DNA from: Larix kaempferi
Taxonomy: Eukaryota > Streptophyta > Pinopsida > Pinales > Pinaceae
Assembly: GCA_027924585.1 (NCBI GenBank)
Contig: BSBM01002109.1
Coordinates: forward strand, 1 to 64,000
DNA length: 64,000 bases
Direction: 5' to 3'
Numbering within the stretch: the first letter of the stretch is position 1; each line of letters starts with the position of its first letter. A program made the position numbers and the translations under genes. Below the pieces are notes generated by a model. It was not told where the DNA came from, searched no databases, and saw nothing but the letters and a program-made list of their open reading frames with translations. Below, piece after piece: positions 34,431 through 46,510 of the stretch.

Positions 34431-34662
34431 AATGCTTTGTCCCCAACCTCCAAAAGCATAACGCCCTCCTCCAAGGCGATCACTACATCTAACATACAGA
34501 ACCATCTACCTTAACAAGTGCGACTCTTTAAAAGATATCAAACTGTCTTGAGTGTGCTAACTACCACATCGATAAGTGTGCCTCGCTTGAAACGATCCCA
34601 AGTTAAGAATACACACAATAAGACCTAAAACAAAAGAGATTCAAACGAAATACAACGGATAT
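34431..34662. repeat. 230-bp direct repeat, copy 2
   Basis: Second copy of 31,268-31,497. Here it is followed directly by array sequence (ATGCTTCAGTATGATAATGC), so it forms the right junction of the foreign insert in unit 1. Confidence 0.8.
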
Positions 34663-34999
34663 GCTTCAGTATGATAATGCTGACGATACATCCATGGCCA
34701 AGAGGCAGTGTTGGAGTAGTGGCTGCATGGGGCATCACCTCATAGGTCGACCAAATAAAGAATAAGATTAGAATACAGTGTTCGAAGAATACCTTCCTTG
34801 TTGTGAGGGAGTGTTGGAAACAGTACAACTTCGAAAGTTATTCTTATTGTATTTCATCTTGCTAAAATACCTCCTATGGGACAAGATGTCAATATATTTG
34901 ATCATATAAACCACTCAATGTAAACCTAGGGGTGAAATCACAAAGAAAAGATTTATTAATTGTAATTTTTTGTATTCCCCCAAGACAAGTCGGACCAGT

Positions 35000-35057
35000 G
35001 GGTAAACTGCCCTAAAGCAGTGGGCAATTTGCCCCATACAATGGGCAGAACTGCCCC
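35000..35057 (+). promoter_or_regulatory. Palindrome cluster upstream of the TATA box (unit 2 as example)
   Basis: Three imperfect palindromes of the form GGGYAn(2-4)TGCCC start at 35,000, 35,022 and 35,043, a 21-22-bp period, that is about two helical turns. GGGCAATTTGCCCC is the best. They lie 70-125 bases upstream of the TATA box, where U3 enhancers of LTRs usually sit. The cluster is present in all units, but the third palindrome decays in units 8 onwards. Confidence 0.5.
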
Positions 35058-35124
35058 AGTCAGGTCGGCGCAGTTCGGGAAAGTTAGGTCGGCCCAGTCA
35101 GGAAAAAAGTCACCCTTTGATACG

Positions 35125-35133
35125 TATAAATAG
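35125..35133 (+). promoter_or_regulatory. TATAAATAG core promoter box (unit 2 as example)
   Basis: TATAAATAGAGAG is a near-consensus plant TATA box and is preserved in all sixteen units (positions listed under the units). Transcription would be expected to start about 30 bases downstream and to include the stem-loop region. Whether any unit is expressed cannot be told from sequence. Confidence 0.65.
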
Positions 35134-36750
35134 AGAGTTCGACCTCTCATTTCGTCATTCACTCAAGCAAGTTCGCTCTAGCCAAGAGAGGTTCGCTAAT
35201 TCAGTTAATGGACTGATTTTTTGGGGTTCTCCACTATTGGAGAAGTCTCTCCCTTGTTTTCTAGCGTTTGCGCTACTATTATCCGTATGTACATCGTTCT
35301 CTATTGGAAGGTTTGAGCTCGGAGGAGACAAATAGCTTTGTCTATGGTTGGGAGATGATTGTTTTTATCATCATGGTTTAAACAAGCTCGACACTCATTT
35401 TGTTTCCATGATTTGCCATTCTTTCAGTCATCCTCGCATTCGCCTGCTTGTTTATTTTTTGTAGAAGGTGGTGTCACAATCAGTTTCGCGTAGAGAAATA
35501 TTGCTAACATCTATGTTCCAGATATACTAGCCTTCACAGGCTAGTATATACAAATGAGACGAGGGGTGATACTGGAGACAATAGAGGATAGAAAGAGGAA
35601 AAATGTGGGAGATGTTGAGTCATCGATCTCATGACTGCAGTCTATGTGATGCAACGACTATGGACAACACCCTACACAAGAGAAAATGAAGAAACTCACC
35701 TTGAACAGTGTTGATGGTGGTTTCGAGCCTTCCTTGACCTTGTTAATGTTATAGCAGCATAACCGGGATCACTAAAAGAATGGAAAAGCACATAAGCAAA
35801 ATGAGTGTGGAGCTCGAAACCAACATAACCACTATTTAAGGTGATTTTCTACATTTTATCTCGTGTAGGGCGTTGTTCGTAGTCGTTTCATCGCATAGAA
35901 TGCAGTCATGGGATTGATGACTCAACATCTCCGGCATTTTTCCTCTTTCCATCCTCTATTGTCCCTCGTATCACCTCATCTCACCTCTCCTCTTCAAAGA
36001 TTTTATCCATCATTGCCACCTTCCACAGATAAAGTGCTTGAGCAAGTAATCCTCTGTGGTCTAGAATGACCAAGTTCATCAAGTAGATCATATATCTTCT
36101 TTAAAAAGATGATTTGGTCCCTTTGTGAAACGTACTCCTCTGTGGAGCGTGTTCCATTGTCGATGGTTTCTTTGTGGAAAGTGCTTATTTGTGGATGGTT
36201 CATTTGGGGAACATTCTCCTTTGTGGAGTGTATCCCTGTGTTGGAATGGACCCTCTTATCATAACAAGATGTGTTCCGACGTGATGATACCTCTCTAGCT
36301 AAGACGGAGTGTTGATGATGTAGGCACCCGATGGATTGGGTTGAGCTGAGCACATTGTATTGATGCATGATAGACTCTACGATGGACTGTGCAGAGTTCT
36401 TGAGCTGATGCACGAGTGACTCACCTATGGAGAGGGCAAAGTCATGGAGCTAGTGCATGTTCCCCGATGGACTGGATTGAGCAGATGCACGAAGATTGAT
36501 TTGTTGACACTTCTCGACTAACTGTGATTGTGTTGGAAGACCTTCCTTATGATATAGAAAGGTTAGAGATAACTATGATGTAAATATGATATCGAGATGT
36601 GTTTCAATATGATAATGCTGAGGATACCTCCAAGGCCAAGAGGCAGTGTTGGAGTAGTAGCTGCATGGGGCATCACCTCATAGGTCGACCAAATAAGGAA
36701 TAAGATTAGAATATAGGTGTTCGAAGAATACCTTCCTTCTTGAGAGGGAG

Positions 36751-38712
36751 TGTTGGAAACAGTACAACTTCGCAAGTTATTCTTATTGTATTTCATCTTG
36801 TTAAAGTACCTCCTATGGGACAATATGTCAATGTATTTGATCATATAAAACACTCAATGTAAACCTAGGGGTGAAATCACAAACAAAAGATTCATTAATT
36901 GTAATTTTTTGTATTCTCCCAAGACAAGTCGGACCAGTGGGTAAATTGCCCCAAAGCAGTGGGCAATTTGCCCCATACAATGGACAGAACTGCCCCAGTC
37001 AGGTCGGCGCAATTAGGGAAAGTTAGGTCGGCCCAATCAGGGAAAGAAAAAAAAAAATCACCCTTTGTTGGCTATAAATAGAGAGTTGGACCTCTCATTT
37101 CGTCATTCACTCAAGCAAGTTCGCTCTAGCCAAGAGAGGTTCACTAATTTAGTTAACGGACTGATGTTTTGGGGTTCTCCACTATTGGAGGAGTTTCTCC
37201 CTTGTTTTCTAGGGTTTGCGCTACTACTATTCGGATGTACATCATTCTCTATTGGAAGGTCTGAGCTCGGGGGAGACAAATAGCTTTGTCTATGGTTGGG
37301 AGATGATTGTTCTTATCATCATGGTTTAAACGAACTCGACACTCATTTTATTTCTATGATTTACCATTCTTTCAATGATCCTCGCATTCGTCTGCTTGAT
37401 TATTTTTTGTGGGAGGTGGTAACACAATCGGTTTCGCGTAGAGAAATATTGCTAACATCTATATTCCAGAAATAATAGCCTTCACAAGCTAGTATATAAA
37501 AGTGAGACGAGGTAATACTGGGGACAATAGAGGATGGAAAGAGGAAAAATGTGGGAGATGTTGGGTCATCGAACTCATGCCTGCAATCTATGTGATGCAA
37601 CGACTACGAACAAGAACCAACACAGGAGAAAATGAAGAAACTCACCTTGAACAGTGTTGATGGTGGTTTCGAGCCTTCCTTGACCTTGTTAATGTTATAG
37701 CAGCATAACCGGGATCACTAAAAGAATGGAAAAGCACATAAGCAAAATGAGTGTGGAGCTCGAAACCAACATAACCACAGTTTGAAGTGATTTTCTACAT
37801 TTTATCTCGTGTAGGGCATTGTTCGTAGTCGTTTCATCGCATAGAATGCAGTCATGGGATTGATGACTCAACATCTCCGGCATTTTTCCTCTTTCCATCC
37901 TCTATTGTCCCTCGTACCACCTCATCTCACTTCTCCTCTTCAAAGATTTTCTCCATCATTGCCACCTTCCACAGACAAAGTGCTTGAGCAAGTAATCCTC
38001 TGCGGTCTAGAATGACCAACTTCATCAAGTAGATCATATATCTTCTTTAAAAAGATGATATGATCCCCTTGTGGGATGGTTCCTTTCTAGAACGTACTCC
38101 TCTGTGGAGCGTTTCCCATTGTGGGATGGTTCCTTTGTGGAACGTGCTTACTTGTGGATGATTCATATGGGGAACGTTCTCCTTTGTGGAGTGTACCCAT
38201 GTGTCGGACTGGACCCTCTTATGATAACAAGATGTGTTCGGACGTGATGATACCTCTCTAGCTAAGAGGGAGTGTGGATGATGTAGGCACCCGATGGATT
38301 GGGTTGAGCTGAGCACATTGTATTGATGCATGATAGACTCTACGATGGACTGTGCAGAGTTCTTGAACTGATGCACGAGGGATTCACATATGGAGAGGGC
38401 AGAGTCGCGGAGCTAGTGCATGTTCCCCGATGGACCGGATTGAGCAGATGCACGAACATTGATTTGTTGACACTTCTCGACCAATTGTGATTGTGTTGGA
38501 AGACCTCCCTTATGATATAGAGAGGTTAGAGATAACTGTGATGTACATATGATATCAAGATGTGTTTCAGTATGATAATGCTGATGATACCTCCATGGCT
38601 AAGAGGCAGTGTTGGAGTAGTAGCTGCATGGGGCATCACCTCATAAGTCGACCAAATAAAGAATAAGATTAGAATACAGTGTTCGAAGAATACCTTCCTT
38701 GTTGAGAGGGAG
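36751..38712 (+). repeat. Array unit 3
   Basis: 1,962 bp, the longest regular unit; TATA box at 37,073, preceded by an A run of about 11 bases near 37,047 that other units lack. In stem-loop 1 (37,175-37,192) an A to G change leaves a G-T pair. The PBS-like site reads TGGTAACA. The 53-codon frame (37,854-38,015) is open. Confidence 0.92.
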
Positions 38713-40662
38713 TGTTGGAAACACTACAACTTTGGAAGTTATTCTTATTGTATTTCATCTTGTTAAGGTACCTCCTATGGGACAAGATGTCAATGCATTT
38801 GATCATGTAAAACAGTCAATGTAAACCTAGGGGTGAAATCACAAAGAAAAGATTTATTAAATGTAATTTTTTGTATTCCCCAAGAGAAGTCAGACCAGTG
38901 GGTAAACTGCCCCAAAGCAGTGAGCAATTTGCCCCATACAATGGGCAGAACTGCCCCAGTCAGGTCGACGCAGTTAGGGAATGTTAGGCCGGCCCAGTCA
39001 GGAAAAAAGAAACCCTTTGATGTGTATAAATAGAGAGTTCGACCTATCATTTCATCAATCACTCAAGCAAGTTCGCTCTAGCCAAGAGAGGTTCGCTACT
39101 TCAGTTAAGGGACTGAATTTTTTGGGTTCTCCATTATTGGAGAAGTTTCTCCCTTCTTTTCTAGGGTTTGCGCCAATACTATCCGGATGTACATCGTTCT
39201 CTATTGGAAGGTCTGAGCTCGGGGGAGACAAATAGCTTTGTCTATGGTTGGGAAATGATTGTTCTTATCATCATGGTTTAAACGAGCTCGACACTCATTT
39301 TGTTTCTGTGATTTGCCATTCTTTCAGTGATCATCGCATTCGCCTGCTTGATTCTTTTTTGTAGGAGGTGGTGTCAAAATCAGTTTCGCGTAGAGAAATA
39401 TTGCTAACATCTATGTTCCAGATACACTAGCCTTCACAGGCTAGTATATACAAGTAAGACGAGGTGATACTGGGGACAATAGAGAATGGAAAGAGGAAAA
39501 AATGCGGGAGATGTTTTGTCATCCATCTCATGACTGCAGTCAATGAGATGCAACGACTACGAACAATACGCTACACAGGAGAAAATGAACAAAATCACCT
39601 TGAACAGTGTTGATGGTGGTTTCGAGTCTCCCTTGACCTTGTTAATGTTTATAGCAGAAAAACCAGGATCACTAAAACAATGGAAAAGCACATAAACAAA
39701 ATAAGTGTGGAGCTTGAAACCAACATAACCACTATTTAAGGCGATTTTCTACATTTTCTCTCGTGTAGGGTGTTGTTAGTAGTCGTTTCATCGCATAGAC
39801 TGCAATCATGGGATCGATGACTCAACATCTCCGACATTTTTCCTCTTTGCATCCTCTATTGTCCCTCGTATCACCTCATCACTTCTCCTCTTCAAAGATT
39901 TTCCCCATCATTGCCACCTTCCACAGATAAAGTGCTTGAGGAAGCAATTCTCTGTGGTCTAGAATGACCAAGTTCATCAGGTAGATCATATATCTTCTTT
40001 AAAAATATGATATGGTCCCTTTGTGGGATGGTTCCTTTGTGGAACGTACTTGTCAGTGGAGCTTGTCCCATTGTGGGATGGTTTCTTTGTGGAACATGCT
40101 TATTTCTGGAATGTTTCATTTGGGGAGCGTTCTCCTTTGTGGAGTGTATCCCTGTGTTGGAATGGACCCGTTCATGATAACAAGATGTGTTCAGACGTGA
40201 TGATACCTCTAGCTAAAGGGAGTGTTGATGATGTAGGCACCCGATGGACTGGGTTGAGCTGAGCACATTGTATTGATGCATGATAGACTCTACGATGGAC
40301 TGTGTAGAGTTCTTGAGTTGATGTACGAGTGACTAACCTATGGAAAGGGCAGAGTCGTGGAACTCGTGCATGTTCCCCGATGGACTGGATTGAACAGATG
40401 CACGAAGATTGATTTGTTGACACTTCTTGACTGCCTGTGATCGTGTTGGAAGACCTTCCTTATGATATAAAGAGGTTGGAGATAACTGTGATGTACATAT
40501 GATATCGAGATGTGTTTCAGTATGATAATGTTGATGATACCTTCATGGCCAAGAGGCAGTGTTGGAGTAGTAGCTGCATGGGGCATCACCTCATAAGTCG
40601 ACCAAATAAAGAATAATTTTAGAATACAGTGTTCGAAGAATACCTTCCTTGTTGAGAGGGAG
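38713..40662 (+). repeat. Array unit 4
   Basis: 1,950 bp; TATA box at 39,025. Stem-loop 1 (39,127-39,144) has its only change in the loop (CTAT to TTAT). The 53-codon frame starting at 39,808 is broken by a net loss of two bases. Confidence 0.92.
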
Positions 40663-42617
40663 TGTAGGAAACAGTACAACTTCGGAAGTTATTCTTATTG
40701 TATTTCATCTTGTTAAGGTACCTCCAATGGGACAAGATGTCAATGCATTTGATCATGTAAAACAGTCAATCTAAACCTACGGGTGAAATCACAAAGAAAA
40801 GATTTATTAAATGTAATTTTTTGTATTCCCCCAAGAGAAGTCAGACCAGTGGGTACACTGCCCCAAAGCAATGGGCAATTTGCCCCATACAAGGGGCAGA
40901 ACTGCCCCAGTCAAGTCGTCGTAGTTAGGGAATGTTAGGCCGGCCCAGTCAGGAAAAAAGTCACCCTTTGATGTGTATAAATAGAGAGTTCAACCTCTCA
41001 TTTCCTCAATCACTCAAGCAAGTTCGCTCTAGCCAAGAGAAGTTTGCTACTTCAGTTAAGGGACTGATTTTTTCGGGTTCTCCACTATTGGAGAAGTTTC
41101 TCCCTTCTTTTCTAGGGTTTGCGCTAATACTATCCGGATGTACATCGTTCTCTATTGGAATGTCTTAGCTCGGGGGAGACAAATAGCTTTGTCTATGGTT
41201 GGGAGATGATTGTTCTTATCATCATGGTTTAACCGAGCTCGACACTCTTGTTGTTTCTGTGATTTGTCATTCTTTCAGTGATCTTCGCATTCGCCTGCTT
41301 GTTTCTTTTTTGTAGGAGGTGGTGTCAAAATCAGTTTCGCGTAGAGAAATATTGCTAACATCTATGTTCCAGATACACTAGCCTTCACAGGCTAGTATAT
41401 ACAAGTAAGACGAGGTGATACTGGGGACAATATAGGATGGAAAGAGGAAAAAATGTGGGAGATGTTGTGTCATCGATCTCATGACTACAGTCTATGAGAT
41501 GCAACGACTACGAACAATACGCTACACAAGAGCAAATGAAGAAAATCACGTTGAACAGTGTTGATGGTGGTTTCGAGTCTCCCTTGACCTTGTTAATGTT
41601 TATAGCAGAATAACCAGGATCACTAAAAGAATGGAAAAGCACATAAACAAAATAAGTGTGGAGCTTGAAACCAACATCACCACTATTTAAGGTGATTTTC
41701 TACATTTTCTCTCGTGTAGAGTGTTGTTAGTAGTCGTTTCATCGCATAGACTGCAATCATGGGATCGATGACTCAACATCTCCGGCATTTTTACTCTTTG
41801 CATCCTCTATTGTCCATCGTATCGCCTTATCTCTCTTCTCCTCTTCAAAGATTTTCCCCATCATTGCCACCTTCCACAGATAAAGTGCTTCAGGAAGTAA
41901 TCCTCTGTGGTCTAGAACGACCAAGTTCATCAGGTAGATCATATATCCTCTTTAAAAAAATGATATGGTCCATTTTCGGGATGGTTCCTTTGTGGAACGT
42001 ACTTGTCAGTGGAGCGTGTCCCATTGTCGGAAGCCTTCTTTGTGGAACGTGCTTATTTGTGGAATGTTTCATTTGGGGAGCGTTCTCCTTTGTGGAGTGT
42101 ATCCCTGTGTTCGAATGGACACCATTATGATAACAAGATGTGTTCGGACGTGATGATACCTCTCTAGCTAAAGGGAGTGTTGATGATGTAGGCACCAGAT
42201 GGACTGGGTTGAGCAGGGCACATTGTATTGATGCATGATAGACTCTACGATGGACTGTGCAGAGTTCTTGGGTTGATGCATGAGTGACTCACTTATGGAG
42301 AGGGCAGAGTCGTAGAGCTGGTGCATGTTCCCCGATGGACTGGATTGAACAGATGCACGAAGATTGATTTGTTGACACTTCTCGACTGACTGTGATTGTG
42401 TTGGAAGACCTTCCGTATGATATACAGAGGTTAGAGATAACTGTGATGTACATATGATATCGAGATGTGTTTCAGTATGATAATGCTGATGATACCTCCA
42501 TGGCCAAGAGGCAGTGTTGGAGTAGTAGCTGCATGGGGCATCACCTCATAATTCGACCAAATAAAGAATAAGATCAGAATACAGTGTTCGAAGAATACCT
42601 TCCTTGTTGAGAAGGAG
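40663..42617 (+). repeat. Array unit 5
   Basis: 1,955 bp; TATA box at 40,976. The LTR-like start is TGTAGG instead of TGTTGG. The stop of the 53-codon frame has changed from TGA to CGA, so the frame reads on for 123 codons (41,759-42,130) through subrepeat block 1. Confidence 0.92.
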
Positions 42618-44571
42618 TGTTGGAAACAGTACAACTTCGTAAGTTATTCTTATTGTATTTCATCTTGTTAAGGTACCTCCTATGGGACAAGATGTCAATG
42701 CATTTGATCATGTAAAACAGTCAATCTAAACCTAGAGGTGAAATCACAAAGAAAAGATTTATTAAATGTAATTTTTTGTATTCCCCTAAGAGAAGTCAAA
42801 CCAGTGGGTAAACTGCCCCAAAGCAGTGGGCAATTTCCCCCATACAATGGGCAGAATTTCCCCAGTCAGGTTGTCGCAGTTAGGGAATGTTAGGCCGGCC
42901 CAGTGAGGGAAAAAGTCACCCTTTGATGTGTATAAATAGAGAGTTCGACGTCTCATTTCGTCAATCACTCAAGCAAGTTCGCTCTAGCCAAGAGAGGTTC
43001 GCTACTTCAGTTAAGGGATTGATTTTTTCGGGTTCTCCACTATTGGAGAAGTTTCTCCCTTCTTTTCTAGGGTTTGCGCTAATACTATCCGGATGTACAT
43101 CGTTCTCTATTGGAAGGTTTGAGCTCGGGGGAGACAAATAGCTTTGTCTATGGTTGGGAGATGATTGTTCTTATCATCATGGTTTAACCGAGCTTGACAC
43201 TCATGTTGTTTCTGTGATTTGCAATTCTTTTAGTGATCCTCGCATTCGCCTGGTTGTTTCTTTTCTGTAGGAGGTGGTGTCAAAATCAGTTTCGCGTAGA
43301 GAAATATAGCTAACATCTATGTTCCAGATACACTAGCCTTCACAGGCTAGTATATACAAGTAAGACGAGGTGATACTGGGGACAATAGAGGATGGAAAGA
43401 GGAAAAAATGTGGGAGATGTTGTGTCATTGATCTCATGACTGCAGTCTATGAGATGCAACGACTACGAACAATACGCTACGCAAGAGAAAATGAAGAAAA
43501 TCACCTTGAACAGTGTTGATGGTGGTTTCGAGTCTCCCTTGACCTTGTTAATGTTTATAGCAGAATAATCAGGATCACTAAAAGAATGGAAAATCACATA
43601 AACAAAATAAGTGTGGAACTCGAAACCAACATCACCACTATTTAAGGTGATTTTTTAAATTTTCTCTCGTGTAGGGTGTTGTTAGTAGTCGTTTCATCGC
43701 ATAGACTGCAATCATGGGATCTATGACTCAACATCTCCGGCATTTTTACTCTTTGCATCCTCTATTGTCCCTCGTATCGCCTCATCTCTCTTCTCCTCTT
43801 CAAAGATTTTCCCCATCTTTGCCACCTTCCACAGATAAAGTGCTTGAGGAAGTAATCCTCTGTGGTCTAGAATGACCAAGTTCATCAGGTAGATCATATA
43901 TCTTCTTTAGAAAGATTATATGGTCCCTTTTTGGGATGGTTCCTTTGTGGAACGTACTTGTCAGTGGAGCATGTCCCATTGTGGGATGGTTTCTTTGTGG
44001 AATGCGCTTATTTATGGAATGTTTCATTTGGGGAGCGTTCTCATTTGTGGAGTGTATCCCTGTGTTGGAATGGACCCTCTTATGATAACAAGATGTGTTC
44101 GAACGTGATGATACCACTCTACCTAAAGGGAGTGTTGATGATGTAGGCACCCGATGGATTGGGTTGAGCTAAGCACATTGTATTGATGCATGATAGACTC
44201 TACGATGGACTGTGCAGAGTTCTTGAGTTGATGCACGATTGACTCACTTATGGAGAGGGCAGAGTCGTGGAGCTGGTGCATGTTCCCCGATGGACTGGAT
44301 TGAACAGATGCACGAAGATTGATTTGTTGAAACTTCTCGACTGACTGTGATTGTGTTGGAAGACCTTCCGTATGATATAGAGAGGTTAGAGATAATTGTG
44401 ATGTACATATGATATCGAGATGTGTTTCAGTATGATAATGATGATGATACCTCCATGGCCAAGAGGCAGTGTTGGAGTAGTAGCTGCATGGGGCATCACC
44501 ACATAAGTCGACCAAATAAAGAATAAGATTAGAAACAGTGTTCGAAGAATACCTTCCTTGTTGAGAGGGAG
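42618..44571 (+). repeat. Array unit 6
   Basis: 1,954 bp; TATA box at 42,931; 53-codon frame 43,714-43,875 open. Its end, from about 44,113 (ACCACTCTACC), carries variants found again only at the end of unit 9, 5,845 bp away. Confidence 0.92.
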
Positions 44572-46510
44572 TGTTGGAAACACTACAAGTTCGGAAGTTA
44601 TTCTTATTGTATTTCATCTTGTTAAGGTACCTCCTATGGGACAAGATGTCAATGCATTTGCTCATGTAAAACGGTCAATGTAAACCTAGGGGTGAAATCA
44701 CAAAGAAAAGATTTATTAAATGTAATTTTTTGTATTCCCCCAAGAGAAGTAAGACCAGTGGGTAAACTGCCCCAAAGCAGTGGGCAATTTGCCCCATACA
44801 ATGGGCAGAACTGCCGCAGTCAGGTCGACGCAGTTAGCGAATGTTAGGCCGGCCCAGTTAGGAAAAAAGTCACCCTTTGATGTGTATAAATAGAGAGTTT
44901 GACCTATCATTTCATCAATCACTAAAGCAAGTTCGCTCTAGCCAAGAGAGGTTCACTACTTCAGTTAAGGGACTGATTTTTTTAGGTTCTCCACTATTGG
45001 AGAAGTTTCTCCCTTCTTTTCTAGGGTTTGCGCTAATACTACTTGGAAGTACATCGTTCTCTATTGGAAGGTCTGAGCTCGGGGGAGACAAATAGCTTTG
45101 TCTATGGTTGGGAGATGATTGTTCTTATCATCATGGTTTAAACGAGCTCGACACTCATTTTGTTTCTGTGATTTGCCATTCTTTCAGTGATCCTCGCATT
45201 CGCCTGCTTGTTTCTTTTTTGTAGGAGGTGGTGTCAAAATCAGTTTCGCGTAGAGAAATATTGGTAACATCTGTGTTCCAGATTCACTAGCCTTCACAGG
45301 CTATTATATACAAGTAAGACGAGATAATACTGGGGTCAATAGAGGATGGAAAAATGAAAAAATGTGGGAGATGTTGTGTCATCGATCTCATGACTGCAGT
45401 CTATGACATGCAACGACTACGAACAATACGCTACACAGGAGAAAATGAAGAAAATCACCTTGAACAGTGTTGATGGTGGTTTCGAGTCTCCCTTGACCTT
45501 GTTAATGTTTATAGCAGAATAACCAGGATCACTAAAACAATGGAAAAGCACATAAACAAAATAAGTGTGGAGCTCGAAACCAACATCAAAACTATTTAAG
45601 GTGATTTTCTACATTTTCTCTCGTGTAGGGTGTTGTTAGTAGTCGCTTCATTGCATAAATTGCAATCATGGGATCGATGACTCAACATCTCCGACATTTT
45701 TCCTCTTTGCTTCCTTTATTGTCCCTCGTATCACCTCATCTCTCTTCTCCTCTTCAAAGATTTTCCCCATCATTGCCACCTTCCACAGATAAAGTGCTTG
45801 AGGAAGTAATCCTCTGTGGTCTAGAATGACCAAGTTCATCAGGTAGATCATATATCTTCTTTAAAAAGATGATATGGTCCCTTTGTGGAACGTACTTATC
45901 AGTGGAGCGTGTCCCATTGTGGGATGGTTTCTTTGTGGAACGTGCTTATTTGTGGAATGTTTCATTTGGGGAGCGTTCTCCTTTGTGGAGTGTATCCCTG
46001 TGTTCGAATGGACCCGCTCATGATAACAAGATGTGTTCGGACGTGATGATACCTCTCTAGCTAAAGGGAGTGTTGATGATGTAGGCACCCAATCGACTGG
46101 GTTGAGCTGAGCACATTGTATTGATGCATGATAGACTCTACGATGGACTGTGCAGAGTTCTTGAGTTGATGCACGAGTGACTAACCTATGGAGAAGGCAG
46201 AGTCTTGGAGCTCGTGCATGTTCCCCGATGGACTGGATTGAACAAATGCACGAAGATTGATTTGTTGACACTTCTCGAAAGACTTTGATTGTGTTGGAAG
46301 ACCTTCCTTATGATATAGAGAGGTTAGAGATAACTGTGATGTACATATGATATCGAGATGTGTTTCAGTATGATAATGCTGATGATACCTCCATGGCCAA
46401 GAGGCAGTGTTGGAGTAGTAGCTGTATTGGGAGTCACCTCATAAGTCGACCAAATAAAGAATAAGTTTAGAATACAATGTTCGAAGAATACCTTCCTTGT
46501 TGAGAGGGAG
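44572..46510 (+). repeat. Array unit 7
   Basis: 1,939 bp; TATA box at 44,885; 53-codon frame 45,668-45,829 open. One 16-bp subrepeat is missing at about 45,890, explaining the shorter length. GTTAGCGAATG at 44,833 is shared only with unit 10. Confidence 0.92.

Larger units (their letters stand above)
32407..34811 (+). repeat. Array unit 1 (chimeric)
   Basis: LTR-like part intact to about 33,025 with TATA box at 32,728 and a palindrome cluster at about 32,600-32,665. The normal internal region is then replaced by foreign sequence (33,030-34,662); the unit resumes at 34,663 with the last two purine-tract motifs. It is the most diverged unit and marks the left edge. Confidence 0.85.
34812..36750 (+). 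repeat. Array unit 2
   Basis: 1,939 bp; TATA box at 35,125. Best-preserved stem-loops: TTCTCCA/TGGAGAA at 35,227-35,244, AGACAAA/TTTGTCT at 35,326-35,343, GATGAT/ATCATC at 35,354-35,372, and a perfect 12-bp stem ATATACTAGCCT/AGGCTAGTATAT at 35,522-35,549. The 53-codon frame at 35,908-36,069 is open. Confidence 0.92.

Noticed and set aside
34812-35468. Exact LTR ends in the array unit, with TGGTGTCA as PBS
   Set aside because: The start (TGTTGG after a purine tract) is convincing, but the sequence before TGGTGTCA does not end in CA and the match to initiator Met tRNA is poor, so the 3' end of the LTR is left open.
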